DNA of 64,000 nt, from NCBI RefSeq assembly GCF_018967865.2, contig NZ_JAHLZY020000001.1, positions 3,162,001-3,226,000 of the forward strand. Reading direction: 5' to 3'. Of this stretch, positions 56,587 to 64,000 are shown in pieces. The position numbers were made by a program, and so were the translations under genes. Within the stretch, counting starts at the first letter, position 1. Each line of letters opens with the position of its first letter. This stretch comes from Hymenobacter siberiensis (GTDB taxonomy: Bacteria > Bacteroidota > Bacteroidia > Cytophagales > Hymenobacteraceae). The notes beneath the pieces were generated by a model. It made no database searches. It saw only the letters and a list, made by a program, of their open reading frames with translations, and was not told the origin of the DNA.

Positions 56587-59500
56587 ATGCGAAACCCTTA
56601 CTTGTTTAGTAGCCCAAGCCTCCGGTGGGCAGGGTTACTGCTGCTTTTGCTGGCAACTCTTTCGGCCGGCGCGCAAACGGCGCAGCGCTATACCCTGCAA
56701 GGCCGCGTGACCGATGCCGGCGGCCAGGGCCTGCCCGGGGCCACCGTGCTGCTGAACGGCACCACGCTCGGTGCCTCCACCGGGGCCGATGGCCGCTACG
56801 TGCTGGAAGCCAGCATTGCGCCGGGCAGCTATACCCTCACCGTGTCGCTGATTGGCTACCTATCTGTTTCACAGGTCCTAACGCTGGGCGCGAACACGAC
56901 GGTGACCACCGATGTGTCGCTGGCCGAATCGCGCCAGAAGCTGGACGAAGTAGTGGTGGTGGGCTCCACCATCAGCGCGCCCAAGCGGGAATTGGGCAAC
57001 GCCATCAGCACCATCCGGGCCGAGGATTTGGCCCAGAGCGGTTCGGGCGGGCTGCTGAACTCTTTGCAGGGCAAAGTGGCCGGCGCACAGATTACCCAGA
57101 ACTCGGGCGACCCGGCCGGCTCGCTCTCGGTGCGGCTGCGCGGGGTGCACTCGCTGCAAGGCTCTTCGGACCCACTGTATGTCATTGATGGCGTGATTGT
57201 GAGCAACGCCAGCACCAACGTGTCGCAACTGGCGCTGAGCAATGATATTGGCGTAGCCAACGCGGGCCAGAACCGACTGGCCGACCTCAACCCGAACGAC
57301 ATTGCCAGCCTCAACATCATCAACGGGGCGGCGGCGGCGGCCCAGTACGGCTCGCGGGCGGCCAACGGCGTGGTACTCATCACTACCAAGCGCGGGCAGA
57401 GCGGCGCGGCGCGGGTGTCGGTGTCCACTAGTTTTAGCCTGAACGAGCTGCGGAAATCCGTGCCGGTGAATACCTACGGCAAGCAGTTCGGCTTTGCCGG
57501 GCTGCGGCTGTACACCATCGGGGCACCCACGGCGGCCCAGATTGTGACCAACCCCGGCATCACCACTACGAGCATCACCCGGGCGGGCGCAACGACCGCG
57601 CTGGCCAACAACCTGGTGGACGTGACGCGCTACAACTACTTCGACCAGATTTTTCGGACCGGCTACGGCACCGATAACGCGGTATCGGTGTCGGGCGGCT
57701 CGGAGCGCACGCAGTACTACGTGTCGGCCAACTACCTGAAGAACGAGGGCATTATTAAAGGCACCGATTTCACGCGCTACAACCTGCGGGCGCGGGTCGA
57801 CCAGCGCCTCACGGACTGGGCTAAGGTATCGGCAGGCCTGAGCTATGTGAACAGCTTCTCGAACGAGAAGGCCAACGGCAACGTGTTCTACAGCCCGATT
57901 AACTCCATCAACATCACCAACAACATCTACGACATCACCCAGCGCGACGCGGCCGGCAACCTGCTGGCCGTGGAGCCCACCCGCGTAAACCCGCTCTCGA
58001 CCATCGAGGACATGAAATTCACGCAGAGCGTGAACCGCACCGTGAGCGACGTGCAGGTGAATTTGGCACCGTTCAAAGGCTTTTCGGCCGACTATGTGCT
58101 GGGCGTGGATGCCTACTCGCAGGTGGGCCAGAGCTACATCCGGCCCTACCCCTATCAGGCCACGGCCGGCCTACCTGCCGCCCGCTACCCCGGCGGTTTC
58201 GCGGCCAACGGCAACAACGCCGTCATCCAGCTGAACTCCGATATCAACCTGGGCTACGAGTACCAGGTCAGCGAGAACCTGAAGCTGAACCTGCGCGCCG
58301 GCTACAGCTACCAGTATGCACAGCAGGACTATACCACCACGCAGGGCCAGAACCTGGCCCCGTTCATCACCACGGTATCAGGGGCGAGCAGCACCACGGT
58401 GGTATCGGCCTACAACCTCGACCGCTACAACCTGAGCGGCTACTACGGGCAGGCCACCATCGGCTTCCGCAACCTGGCGTTTCTCACGGGCGCGGTGCGG
58501 CGCGACCGGTCGTCGAAGTTCTCGGACACCGAAACCAACCAGGTATACCCCAAGGTGAGCGGCTCGCTGGTGGTGTCAGATTTCAACTTCTGGCAGAACA
58601 GCGCCTACGCCAATGCCTTCAATAGCCTGAAGCTGCGCGCCAGCTACGGCGAGGCCGGCAACCTGACGGGCATCGGGGCTTATGACCGGTTCTACCAGTT
58701 CAGCCCGGTGGGCTTTCTGGGCAAGAACACCATCACGCCGGGCACCACCCTGGCCAACCCCGCCGTGAAGCCCGAGCGCATGGCCGAGCTGGAAGGCGGG
58801 GCCGACCTGGCCTTTTTGAGCGACCGCATCACGCTGAGCGTCACGGCTTATTACCAGAAAATCACCGACCTGGTGGTGCGCCGCAACCTGGCCCCGAGCT
58901 CGGGTGGCTCGGCCATCGTGAACAACGTGGGCTCAATGGAAAACCGGGGCCTGGAAGTTTCGCTGGGCGGCATGCCCGTGAAAACCACGGATTTCACTTG
59001 GGACGTGGCCTTCATTTTCAGCCGCAACCGCAACAAGGTGCTGAGCCTGCCCGGCTCGAACGGCAGCGTGCAGGCCATTTCAGTAGACAACGCGGCCGGC
59101 GCGCCGGTGTACCTGCTGGAAGGCCAGCCGGCGGGCGTGTTCTACGGCTCGGGCTACGCCCGCAACCCCGACGGCTCGCTGCTGCTCACGCCCCAGGGCT
59201 TCGCGCAGGACGAGCGCACGGTGGGCCAGGCCGTGGGGGCGGTGGGCTTCACGCCGGCCCGCAACAGCGACGGCCAGCCGCTGTACGGCTCCGGCTCCAC
59301 CATCGCCAACGTGGTCATCGGCAACCCCAACCCGAAATGGACGGGCTCCTTCAACACCAACTTCACCTACAAAAAGCTGGGCCTGCACCTGCTGCTTGAT
59401 GCCGTGCAGGGCGTGAGCGTGTTCAACGCCGACAAGCGCACCCGCCAGGGCGTGGGCCTCGGTAATTTGGCCGAGCAGGAATTGCGCGGCAGCATCCCGC

Positions 59501-59787
59501 GCGGCTCCATTTTCGCCATCTACAACACCCAGGAATTCCGAGTGGACGATGGCTCCTACGTGAAGCTGCGCGAGGTGGCGCTAAGCTACGGGCTGCCCAC
59601 TTTCACGAAGTTCATCACCTCGCTGAGCCTGTCGCTGGTGGGCCGCAACCTGTATTCGTGGGACAAATACAACGGCTTCGACCCCGAAACCAGCGCCGGC
59701 GGCGCGTCGGATTTGCTGCGCGCCATTGACTTTGGCAATGTGCCGATTCCGCGCACTTATCAGGTTAAGCTGGCAGCTACTTTCTAG
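56587..59787 (+). CDS. SusC/RagA-family TonB-linked outer-membrane protein
   Basis: 1066 residues from the ATG at 56587. The signal peptide ends near LSAGAQTA. It is followed by a carboxypeptidase-regulatory-like domain (GRVTDAGGQGLPGATVLLNG), the TonB box region and plug (LDEVVVVGSTISAPKRE, LRGVHSLQGSSDPLYVIDGV) and a long beta-barrel ending in FGNVPIPRTYQVKLAATF with a terminal aromatic. It takes a glycan or peptide across the outer membrane using TonB energy, with the SusD lipoprotein encoded next. The neighbouring amino-sugar genes suggest a GlcNAc-containing ligand, by inference. Confidence 0.95.
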   Translation: MRNPYLFSSPSLRWAGLLLLLLATLSAGAQTAQRYTLQGRVTDAGGQGLPGATVLLNGTTLGASTGADGRYVLEASIAPGSYTLTVSLIGYLSVSQVLTLGANTTVTTDVSLAESRQKLDEVVVVGSTISAPKRELGNAISTIRAEDLAQSGSGGLLNSLQGKVAGAQITQNSGDPAGSLSVRLRGVHSLQGSSDPLYVIDGVIVSNASTNVSQLALSNDIGVANAGQNRLADLNPNDIASLNIINGAAAAAQYGSRAANGVVLITTKRGQSGAARVSVSTSFSLNELRKSVPVNTYGKQFGFAGLRLYTIGAPTAAQIVTNPGITTTSITRAGATTALANNLVDVTRYNYFDQIFRTGYGTDNAVSVSGGSERTQYYVSANYLKNEGIIKGTDFTRYNLRARVDQRLTDWAKVSAGLSYVNSFSNEKANGNVFYSPINSINITNNIYDITQRDAAGNLLAVEPTRVNPLSTIEDMKFTQSVNRTVSDVQVNLAPFKGFSADYVLGVDAYSQVGQSYIRPYPYQATAGLPAARYPGGFAANGNNAVIQLNSDINLGYEYQVSENLKLNLRAGYSYQYAQQDYTTTQGQNLAPFITTVSGASSTTVVSAYNLDRYNLSGYYGQATIGFRNLAFLTGAVRRDRSSKFSDTETNQVYPKVSGSLVVSDFNFWQNSAYANAFNSLKLRASYGEAGNLTGIGAYDRFYQFSPVGFLGKNTITPGTTLANPAVKPERMAELEGGADLAFLSDRITLSVTAYYQKITDLVVRRNLAPSSGGSAIVNNVGSMENRGLEVSLGGMPVKTTDFTWDVAFIFSRNRNKVLSLPGSNGSVQAISVDNAAGAPVYLLEGQPAGVFYGSGYARNPDGSLLLTPQGFAQDERTVGQAVGAVGFTPARNSDGQPLYGSGSTIANVVIGNPNPKWTGSFNTNFTYKKLGLHLLLDAVQGVSVFNADKRTRQGVGLGNLAEQELRGSIPRGSIFAIYNTQEFRVDDGSYVKLREVALSYGLPTFTKFITSLSLSLVGRNLYSWDKYNGFDPETSAGGASDLLRAIDFGNVPIPRTYQVKLAATF

Positions 59788-59795
59788 GCAACCGT

Positions 59796-59899
59796 CTGTC
59801 ATCCTGAGCTTGCGAAGGACCTTATCACCGCCGAACGATTTGCAGTAAAATCAATCGACTGCAACCGTGATAAGGTCCTTCGCAAGCTCAGGATGACAG
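59796..59899. repeat. Palindromic element, GTCATCC variant, copy 5
   Basis: Outer arm CTGTCATCCTGAGCTTGCGA and inner arm ACCTTATCAC are mirrored (GTGATAAGGT, then CAGGATGACAG). The loop contains TCAATCG. It lies exactly between susC and susD. Confidence 0.9.
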
Positions 59900-59936
59900 G
59901 CGGGCGTTACTCCCACTTTTCGCATTCATCAACCCC

Positions 59937-61265
59937 ATGAAGAAAATCCTCCCCCTCGCAGCCCTGCTCTCAGCCCTCGCGCTGGGTAGCTGCAACAAAG
60001 AATACCTGAACCCGAGCACTGCCAGCCAGCAGCAGGTGGTCACTTCCTCCGATGGCCTGATTACGCTCTGCAACGGCTTGCAGGCGCGCTACAGCGCGGG
60101 CGGCCTGCTCAGCGTGCTCTATAATACGGTGGCGGCCGGCGGGCTGAGCACCCGCGAGCTCAGCATCCTCAACGTGGGCAATATTGAGGAATACAACCTC
60201 AGCCTCGGGGCCGGCAGCCTCACCAACAGCAACGGCGTGGTGCGCAACATCTGGACCCAGGCCAACCTGGTGAAATCCAACGCCGACCTGGTGCTGGCCA
60301 ACGTGGGCAACGCCCCGGACGCGGGCACCCGCAGCGGCATTGTGGCCTACGCCAGCATTTTCCGGGCGCTGAGTATTGGCACGCTGGCGCAGTATTTCGA
60401 GCAGATTCCGCTGGCCACGCAGGAAAGCGCGCCGTTTGTGCCGCGCGTGGATGCGCTGCGCAACGCCGTGGCCCAGCTCGAAGCGGCCGCCACGCAGCTG
60501 GCCGCCACGCCGGTTTCGGCCGATTTCAACGCCAAGATTGTGCCCGGCATCGACCTTGCCAATACGCTGCAAGCCCTCATTACCCGCTACAGCCTGGAAG
60601 CCGGTGACTACGACAAGGCCCTGGCCGCCGCCGGCCGCGTGGACCTCACCAAACGCTCGGTGTTCAACTTCGACGATAACTCCCGCAATCCGCTGTTCGA
60701 GACGTCGTTCGGCAACAAAAACGTATTCGAGCCTACTAACACCAGCCTGGGCCTGGCCGGCGCGCTCGCACCCGAAGCCGGCGACAAGCGCCTGCCCTTC
60801 CTGCTGCGCATCAGCCCGCCGCCTACCACTACCCAAAACCTGGGCACCGGCTTCTACACCGCCAACAGCGCCCCCATTCCGGTGTACGTGCCCAACGAAA
60901 TGCTCCTGATTCGGGCCGAAGCCTACGCCCGCAAAAACGACGTACCCAACGCCGTGCTTGAGCTGAACAAGGTGCGGACCAGCACGGCCGCCGCCGCTAC
61001 CAGCAGCACCGGCCTGCTCCTGGCGCTGCCCGGCGCGGCCCTGCCCGCCTACGCCGGCCCTCTCACCCCCGCCGATGTGCTCCTCGACATCCTGCGCAAC
61101 CGCTACGTGGAGCTGGCCTTCCAGGGCTTCCGCCTGGCCGACAGCCGCCGCTTCGGCCGCCCCGCGCCGGGCACTACCGGGGCCGAGCGCAACCGCAATT
61201 TCTTCCCCTATCCCCGCACGGAGCGGGAGAACAACCCCTCCACCCCCGCCGACCCGGCGATTTAG
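59937..61265 (+). CDS. SusD/RagB-family outer-membrane lipoprotein
   Basis: 442 residues. The lipobox LALGSC gives a lipidated N-terminus CNKEYLNPSTASQQQ. The TPR-rich SusD fold is indicated by IFRALSIGTLAQYFEQIPLA and EMLLIRAEAYARKNDVPNAV, and the C-terminal NFFPYPRTERENNP is the usual RxxxPIP/NP-type ending. It lies 149 bases after susC and forms the surface lid over the SusC barrel. Confidence 0.93.
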   Translation: MKKILPLAALLSALALGSCNKEYLNPSTASQQQVVTSSDGLITLCNGLQARYSAGGLLSVLYNTVAAGGLSTRELSILNVGNIEEYNLSLGAGSLTNSNGVVRNIWTQANLVKSNADLVLANVGNAPDAGTRSGIVAYASIFRALSIGTLAQYFEQIPLATQESAPFVPRVDALRNAVAQLEAAATQLAATPVSADFNAKIVPGIDLANTLQALITRYSLEAGDYDKALAAAGRVDLTKRSVFNFDDNSRNPLFETSFGNKNVFEPTNTSLGLAGALAPEAGDKRLPFLLRISPPPTTTQNLGTGFYTANSAPIPVYVPNEMLLIRAEAYARKNDVPNAVLELNKVRTSTAAAATSSTGLLLALPGAALPAYAGPLTPADVLLDILRNRYVELAFQGFRLADSRRFGRPAPGTTGAERNRNFFPYPRTERENNPSTPADPAI

Positions 61266-61277
61266 AGCCAGGCTGCA

Positions 61278-61370
61278 GGCAGTAGACCGCGAAGCGGTGC
61301 TTCGCGTCCCCGCGCTACTTAGCACCCTAACCGACGTACAAACGCGAAGCACCGCTTCGCGGCTACTGCC
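61278..61370. repeat. GCGAAGCGGTGCTTCGCG-type inverted repeat
   Basis: Arms 61278-61307 and 61342-61370 are complementary over about 29 bases with one bulge; they also contain short internal palindromes (CGAAGCGGTGCTTCG). It lies between susD and the nagB fusion gene. Confidence 0.8.
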
Positions 61371-61420
61371 CAGCCAGCGTACGGAACTGGAAACGTCTCT
61401 ACACATCCTTTCCCGCCCCC

Positions 61421-63340
61421 ATGAGCCCGCCCAATTCCCACCCCACCCCCATCGCCACCACGGTTTACGCTGATTCGGAGCGGGCTTCGGCCGCCGTGGC
61501 CGGCCAGATTGCCGACCTCATCCGCGCCCGCGCCGCCGAAGGTCAACCCTGCGTGCTCGGCCTCGCTACCGGCTCCTCACCCACGCGGGTTTACGAGGAG
61601 CTGGTGCGCCTGCACCGCGAAGACGGCCTGAGCTTTCAAAACGTCATCAGCTTCAACCTCGATGAGTATTATCCTATGGCGCCCGACTCCCTGCAGAGCT
61701 ACGTGCGCTTTATGCGGGAATACCTGTTCGACCATGTTGATATAAAACCTGAGAACGTGCACATACCCGACGGGACTGTGTCGCCGGAGCAAGTGGCCGA
61801 GTTCTGCCGGCGCTATGAGGAGCAGATTCGCGAAGCCGGCGGGGTTGATTTGCAGCTGCTGGGCATAGGGCGCACCGGCCACATCGGCTTCAATGAGCCT
61901 GGCTCCGGCCCGGACTCCCGCACCCGCCTCATTACCCTGGACCACGTTACGCGCACCGACGCGGCTTCCGATTTTTACGGCGAAGAAAACGTGCCACGCC
62001 GGGCCCTGACCATGGGCGTGGGCACTATTCTCGAAGCCCGAAAAATCGTGCTGCTGGCCTGGGGCGAGGGCAAGGCCGCCGTGGTGAAGCGCATGATGGA
62101 ATGCGAGGTAACCGACACCTTGCCCGCCACTTATCTGCAGCGCCACCCCGCCGTGCAAGTGGTGCTGGACGAGGCCGCCGGCGCCGAGCTCACCCCGCGC
62201 AAAACGCCCTGGCTGCTGGGCCTGCCCTGCAACTGGCACGATGCCGCCCTGGTGCGCAAGGCCATCACCTGGCTGGCCCGCACCGTGACCAAGCCCATCC
62301 TGAAACTGACCGAGGAAGACTACAACGAGAACGGCCTGTCGGAGCTGCTGGCCCAGTCCGGGCCGGCCTACGACATCAACATTCGGGTTTTCAACGAGCT
62401 GCAGCACACCATCACCGGCTGGCCCGGCGGCAAGCCCAACGCCGACGACACCTACCGGCCGGAGCGCGCCGCGCCGTTTCCCAAGCGCGTCCTCATCTTC
62501 AGCCCGCACCCTGATGATGACGTGATTTCGATGGGTGGCACCCTGCTGCGGCTGGTCGACCAGGGCCACGAGGTGCACGTTGCTTACCAGACCTCCGGCA
62601 ACATTGCCGTGTTCGATGACGAGGCCATTCGCTTCGCCGATTTCGTGGCCGACTACGACCAGGCTTTCCACCTGCCCACCGGCGAGCCGGCCGACAACCT
62701 CTACCATCGCGTAGCCGATTTCCTCAAAAACAAGCAGCCCGGCCAGGTCGATTCCGACGAAGTGCAGCAGATAAAGGGCCTCATCCGGCGGGGCGAGGCC
62801 AAGAGCGCCTGCCGCTTGGCCGGCATTCCCGATGCCAACGTGCACTTCCAGGATTTGCCGTTTTACGAAACCGGCCGGGTGCGCAAAAAGCCCCTCGGCG
62901 ACGAGGACATCCGCCTCACCATGGAGCTGTTGAACCGCATCCAGCCCCAGCAGATTTATGCCGCCGGCGACCTTTCGGACCCGCACGGCACCCACCGCGT
63001 ATGCCTGGCGGCCATTTTTGAGTCCATCCACCGCCTCAAAGCCTCCGACACCGCCTGGCTCGACGACTGCTGGATGTGGCTCTACCGCGGGGCCTGGCAG
63101 GAATGGGACATCGACCAGATTGAGATGGCCGTGCCCCTCTCGCCACAGGAGCTCACGCGCAAGCGCCGCGCCATCTTTAAACACCAGAGCCAGAAGGACC
63201 GCCCCCTTTTTCCCGGGGCCGACCAGCGCGAGTTCTGGCAGCGCGCCGAGGCCCGCAACCGGACCACGGCCAAGCTGTATGACCAATTGGGCCTGCCGGA
63301 ATACGAAGGCATCGAGGCATTTGTGCGGTGGGAGTTCTGA
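61421..63340 (+). CDS. nagB: Glucosamine-6-phosphate deaminase fused to PIG-L deacetylase-like domain
   Basis: 639 residues. Residues about 10-260 are a NagB isomerase-deaminase: LGLATGSSPTRVYEEL (phosphate loop), NLDEYYPM (catalytic Asp) and GIGRTGHIGFNEPG. A linker leads to a PIG-L/LmbE zinc deacetylase-like domain (from about 345) with SPHPDDDVISMGG and SDPHGTHRV. The two domains would act on amino-sugar phosphates: NagB converts glucosamine-6-P to fructose-6-P and ammonia, and the PIG-L part may remove acetyl groups. This fusion is known in Bacteroidota. Its position after SusC/SusD and before a NagX-like gene supports amino-sugar catabolism. Confidence 0.9.
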   Translation: MSPPNSHPTPIATTVYADSERASAAVAGQIADLIRARAAEGQPCVLGLATGSSPTRVYEELVRLHREDGLSFQNVISFNLDEYYPMAPDSLQSYVRFMREYLFDHVDIKPENVHIPDGTVSPEQVAEFCRRYEEQIREAGGVDLQLLGIGRTGHIGFNEPGSGPDSRTRLITLDHVTRTDAASDFYGEENVPRRALTMGVGTILEARKIVLLAWGEGKAAVVKRMMECEVTDTLPATYLQRHPAVQVVLDEAAGAELTPRKTPWLLGLPCNWHDAALVRKAITWLARTVTKPILKLTEEDYNENGLSELLAQSGPAYDINIRVFNELQHTITGWPGGKPNADDTYRPERAAPFPKRVLIFSPHPDDDVISMGGTLLRLVDQGHEVHVAYQTSGNIAVFDDEAIRFADFVADYDQAFHLPTGEPADNLYHRVADFLKNKQPGQVDSDEVQQIKGLIRRGEAKSACRLAGIPDANVHFQDLPFYETGRVRKKPLGDEDIRLTMELLNRIQPQQIYAAGDLSDPHGTHRVCLAAIFESIHRLKASDTAWLDDCWMWLYRGAWQEWDIDQIEMAVPLSPQELTRKRRAIFKHQSQKDRPLFPGADQREFWQRAEARNRTTAKLYDQLGLPEYEGIEAFVRWEF

Positions 63341-63364
63341 GGTAGTAGAACGACAACGTTAGCC

Positions 63365-63454
63365 CGTCATGCAGAGCGCAGCGAAGCATCTTTACCGCGC
63401 AACTAATTGATTTTACTATTGCGGTAAAGATGCTTCGCTGCGCTCTGCATGACG
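63365..63454. repeat. Palindromic element, GTCATGC family, copy 6
   Basis: Outer arm CGTCATGCAGAGCGCAGCGA and inner arm TCTTTACCGC are mirrored (GCGGTAAAGA, then CTGCATGACG). Total 90 bases; the loop contains TAATTGATTTTA, the TCAAT word in inverted orientation. It lies between nagB and the NagX-like gene. Confidence 0.9.
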
Positions 63455-63485
63455 TTCTTTGAAACCCATCCCCACCCGCCCGCCC

Positions 63486-64000
63486 ATGCAACGCACCACC
63501 CAGGCCGCCCTCGAAACCACCGGCACCCTGCCACTGGCCGAGGCCTCCCAGCCCGGCCGCCTCATCAGCCTCGACGTGTTTCGCGGCCTCACCGTGATGG
63601 CCATGATTCTGGTGAACAACCCCGGCGACTGGGGCCACATCTACCCACCCTTCGAGCACGCCGAATGGAATGGCTGCACCCCCACGGACCTCATTTTTCC
63701 ATTTTTCCTGTTCATCGTAGGCGTAAGCCTGGTGTATGCCTTGGACGGCACAAAGCGCCAGGGCGGGCCACAGGGCGCGGTGCTGCTGCGGGTGCTGCGC
63801 CGGGCGGCCGTGCTATTCGGCCTGGGCCTGCTGCTGTCACTCTACCCGAAATTCGACTTCAGCACCGTGCGGATTATGGGCGTGTTGGCGCGCATTGCGC
63901 TGGTGTTTCTGGGGTGCGGGTTCATCTTCCTGAAAACCAGCTGGCGCACCCAGGCATGGCTGATTATCAGCTTCCTGATTGGCTACGCGGTACTGATGCA
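63486..64000 (+). CDS. NagX-like acyltransferase/HGSNAT-family membrane protein (partial)
   Basis: At least 171 residues from an ATG at 63486; the frame runs off the window. The start of the membrane domain reads LISLDVFRGLTVMAMILVNN, then the heparan-alpha-glucosaminide N-acetyltransferase pattern (HAEWNGCTPTDLIFPFFLF) and at least five membrane segments. HGSNAT/NagX proteins transport or acetylate amino sugars at the membrane. Together with SusC/D and NagB it points to GlcNAc, chitin or peptidoglycan sugar utilisation. Confidence 0.85.
   Translation, partial: MQRTTQAALETTGTLPLAEASQPGRLISLDVFRGLTVMAMILVNNPGDWGHIYPPFEHAEWNGCTPTDLIFPFFLFIVGVSLVYALDGTKRQGGPQGAVLLRVLRRAAVLFGLGLLLSLYPKFDFSTVRIMGVLARIALVFLGCGFIFLKTSWRTQAWLIISFLIGYAVLM

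Overview
The window looks like a chromosome segment from a high-G+C Bacteroidota species, most likely a Hymenobacter relative. The genus is an inference. Supporting evidence is a SusC/SusD pair, a secreted protease with a type IX secretion (T9SS) sorting tail, DUF4199 and BatA-type proteins, short lipoproteins with Bacteroidota lipoboxes, and many promoters with the Bacteroidota -7 element TAnnTTTG instead of sigma70 boxes. Most of the window is housekeeping DNA with small, mostly convergent or divergent transcription units.

Layout. 1-4.5 kb: end of an MFS transporter, an alpha/beta hydrolase, then a strikingly AT-rich single-gene island encoding a NACHT-type STAND ATPase (candidate phage-defence protein) beside a gene remnant. 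4-8 kb: divergent nitroreductase/HxlR regulator pair and divergent arginase/arginine decarboxylase pair (arginine and polyamine metabolism). 8-17.7 kb: small lipoprotein, HAD phosphatase, protoporphyrinogen oxidase, DPM-type glycosyltransferase, TerC transporter, an AsmA-like/GT51 transglycosylase, purB, a frameshifted lipoprotein and a Cys-rich GT9 glycosyltransferase. 17.8-23.3 kb: minus-strand cluster of BatA, two DUF4199-type proteins and two glycosyltransferases. 23.4-29.2 kb: a complete rRNA operon on the minus strand (16S, tRNA-Ile, tRNA-Ala, 23S, 5S) with three stacked promoters, pre-rRNA processing stems and a terminator. 29.5-34.5 kb: minus-strand run rel (ppGpp), CHY zinc finger, fur, STAS, purA. 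34.7-38.6 kb: tRNA-Leu, tig, clpP, clpX (protein quality control), each with its own terminator. 39.3-43.5 kb: a 1413-residue reprolysin-like protease with six IPT/TIG repeats. 43.7-48.6 kb: lpxB, a 6-pyruvoyl-tetrahydropterin synthase/QueD protein, an iron/B12-type ABC permease and binding protein, and hldD. 48.6-54 kb: FAD/NAD(P) protein, quinone oxidoreductase-like enzyme, rhomboid protease and hypotheticals. 54.1-64 kb: GHL10 glycosyl hydrolase, SusC, SusD, a glucosamine-6-phosphate deaminase/PIG-L fusion and a NagX-like amino-sugar acetyltransferase, which together look like an amino-sugar acquisition locus.

The most unusual structure is the intergenic DNA. Six copies (one a minimal derivative) of a roughly 90-115 bp palindromic element with conserved outer arms beginning GTCATgCtGAgCgcAG lie between genes. 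Their inner arms differ from copy to copy but stay complementary within a copy, and most loops keep a TCAATCG-like word. Two other long hairpin types, an AT-rich inverted-repeat family and a decamer-like GGGACTTGGGAACTT repeat also occur, and some of these supply the stop codons of neighbouring genes. All calls were made by eye from the sequence; no database search was run.
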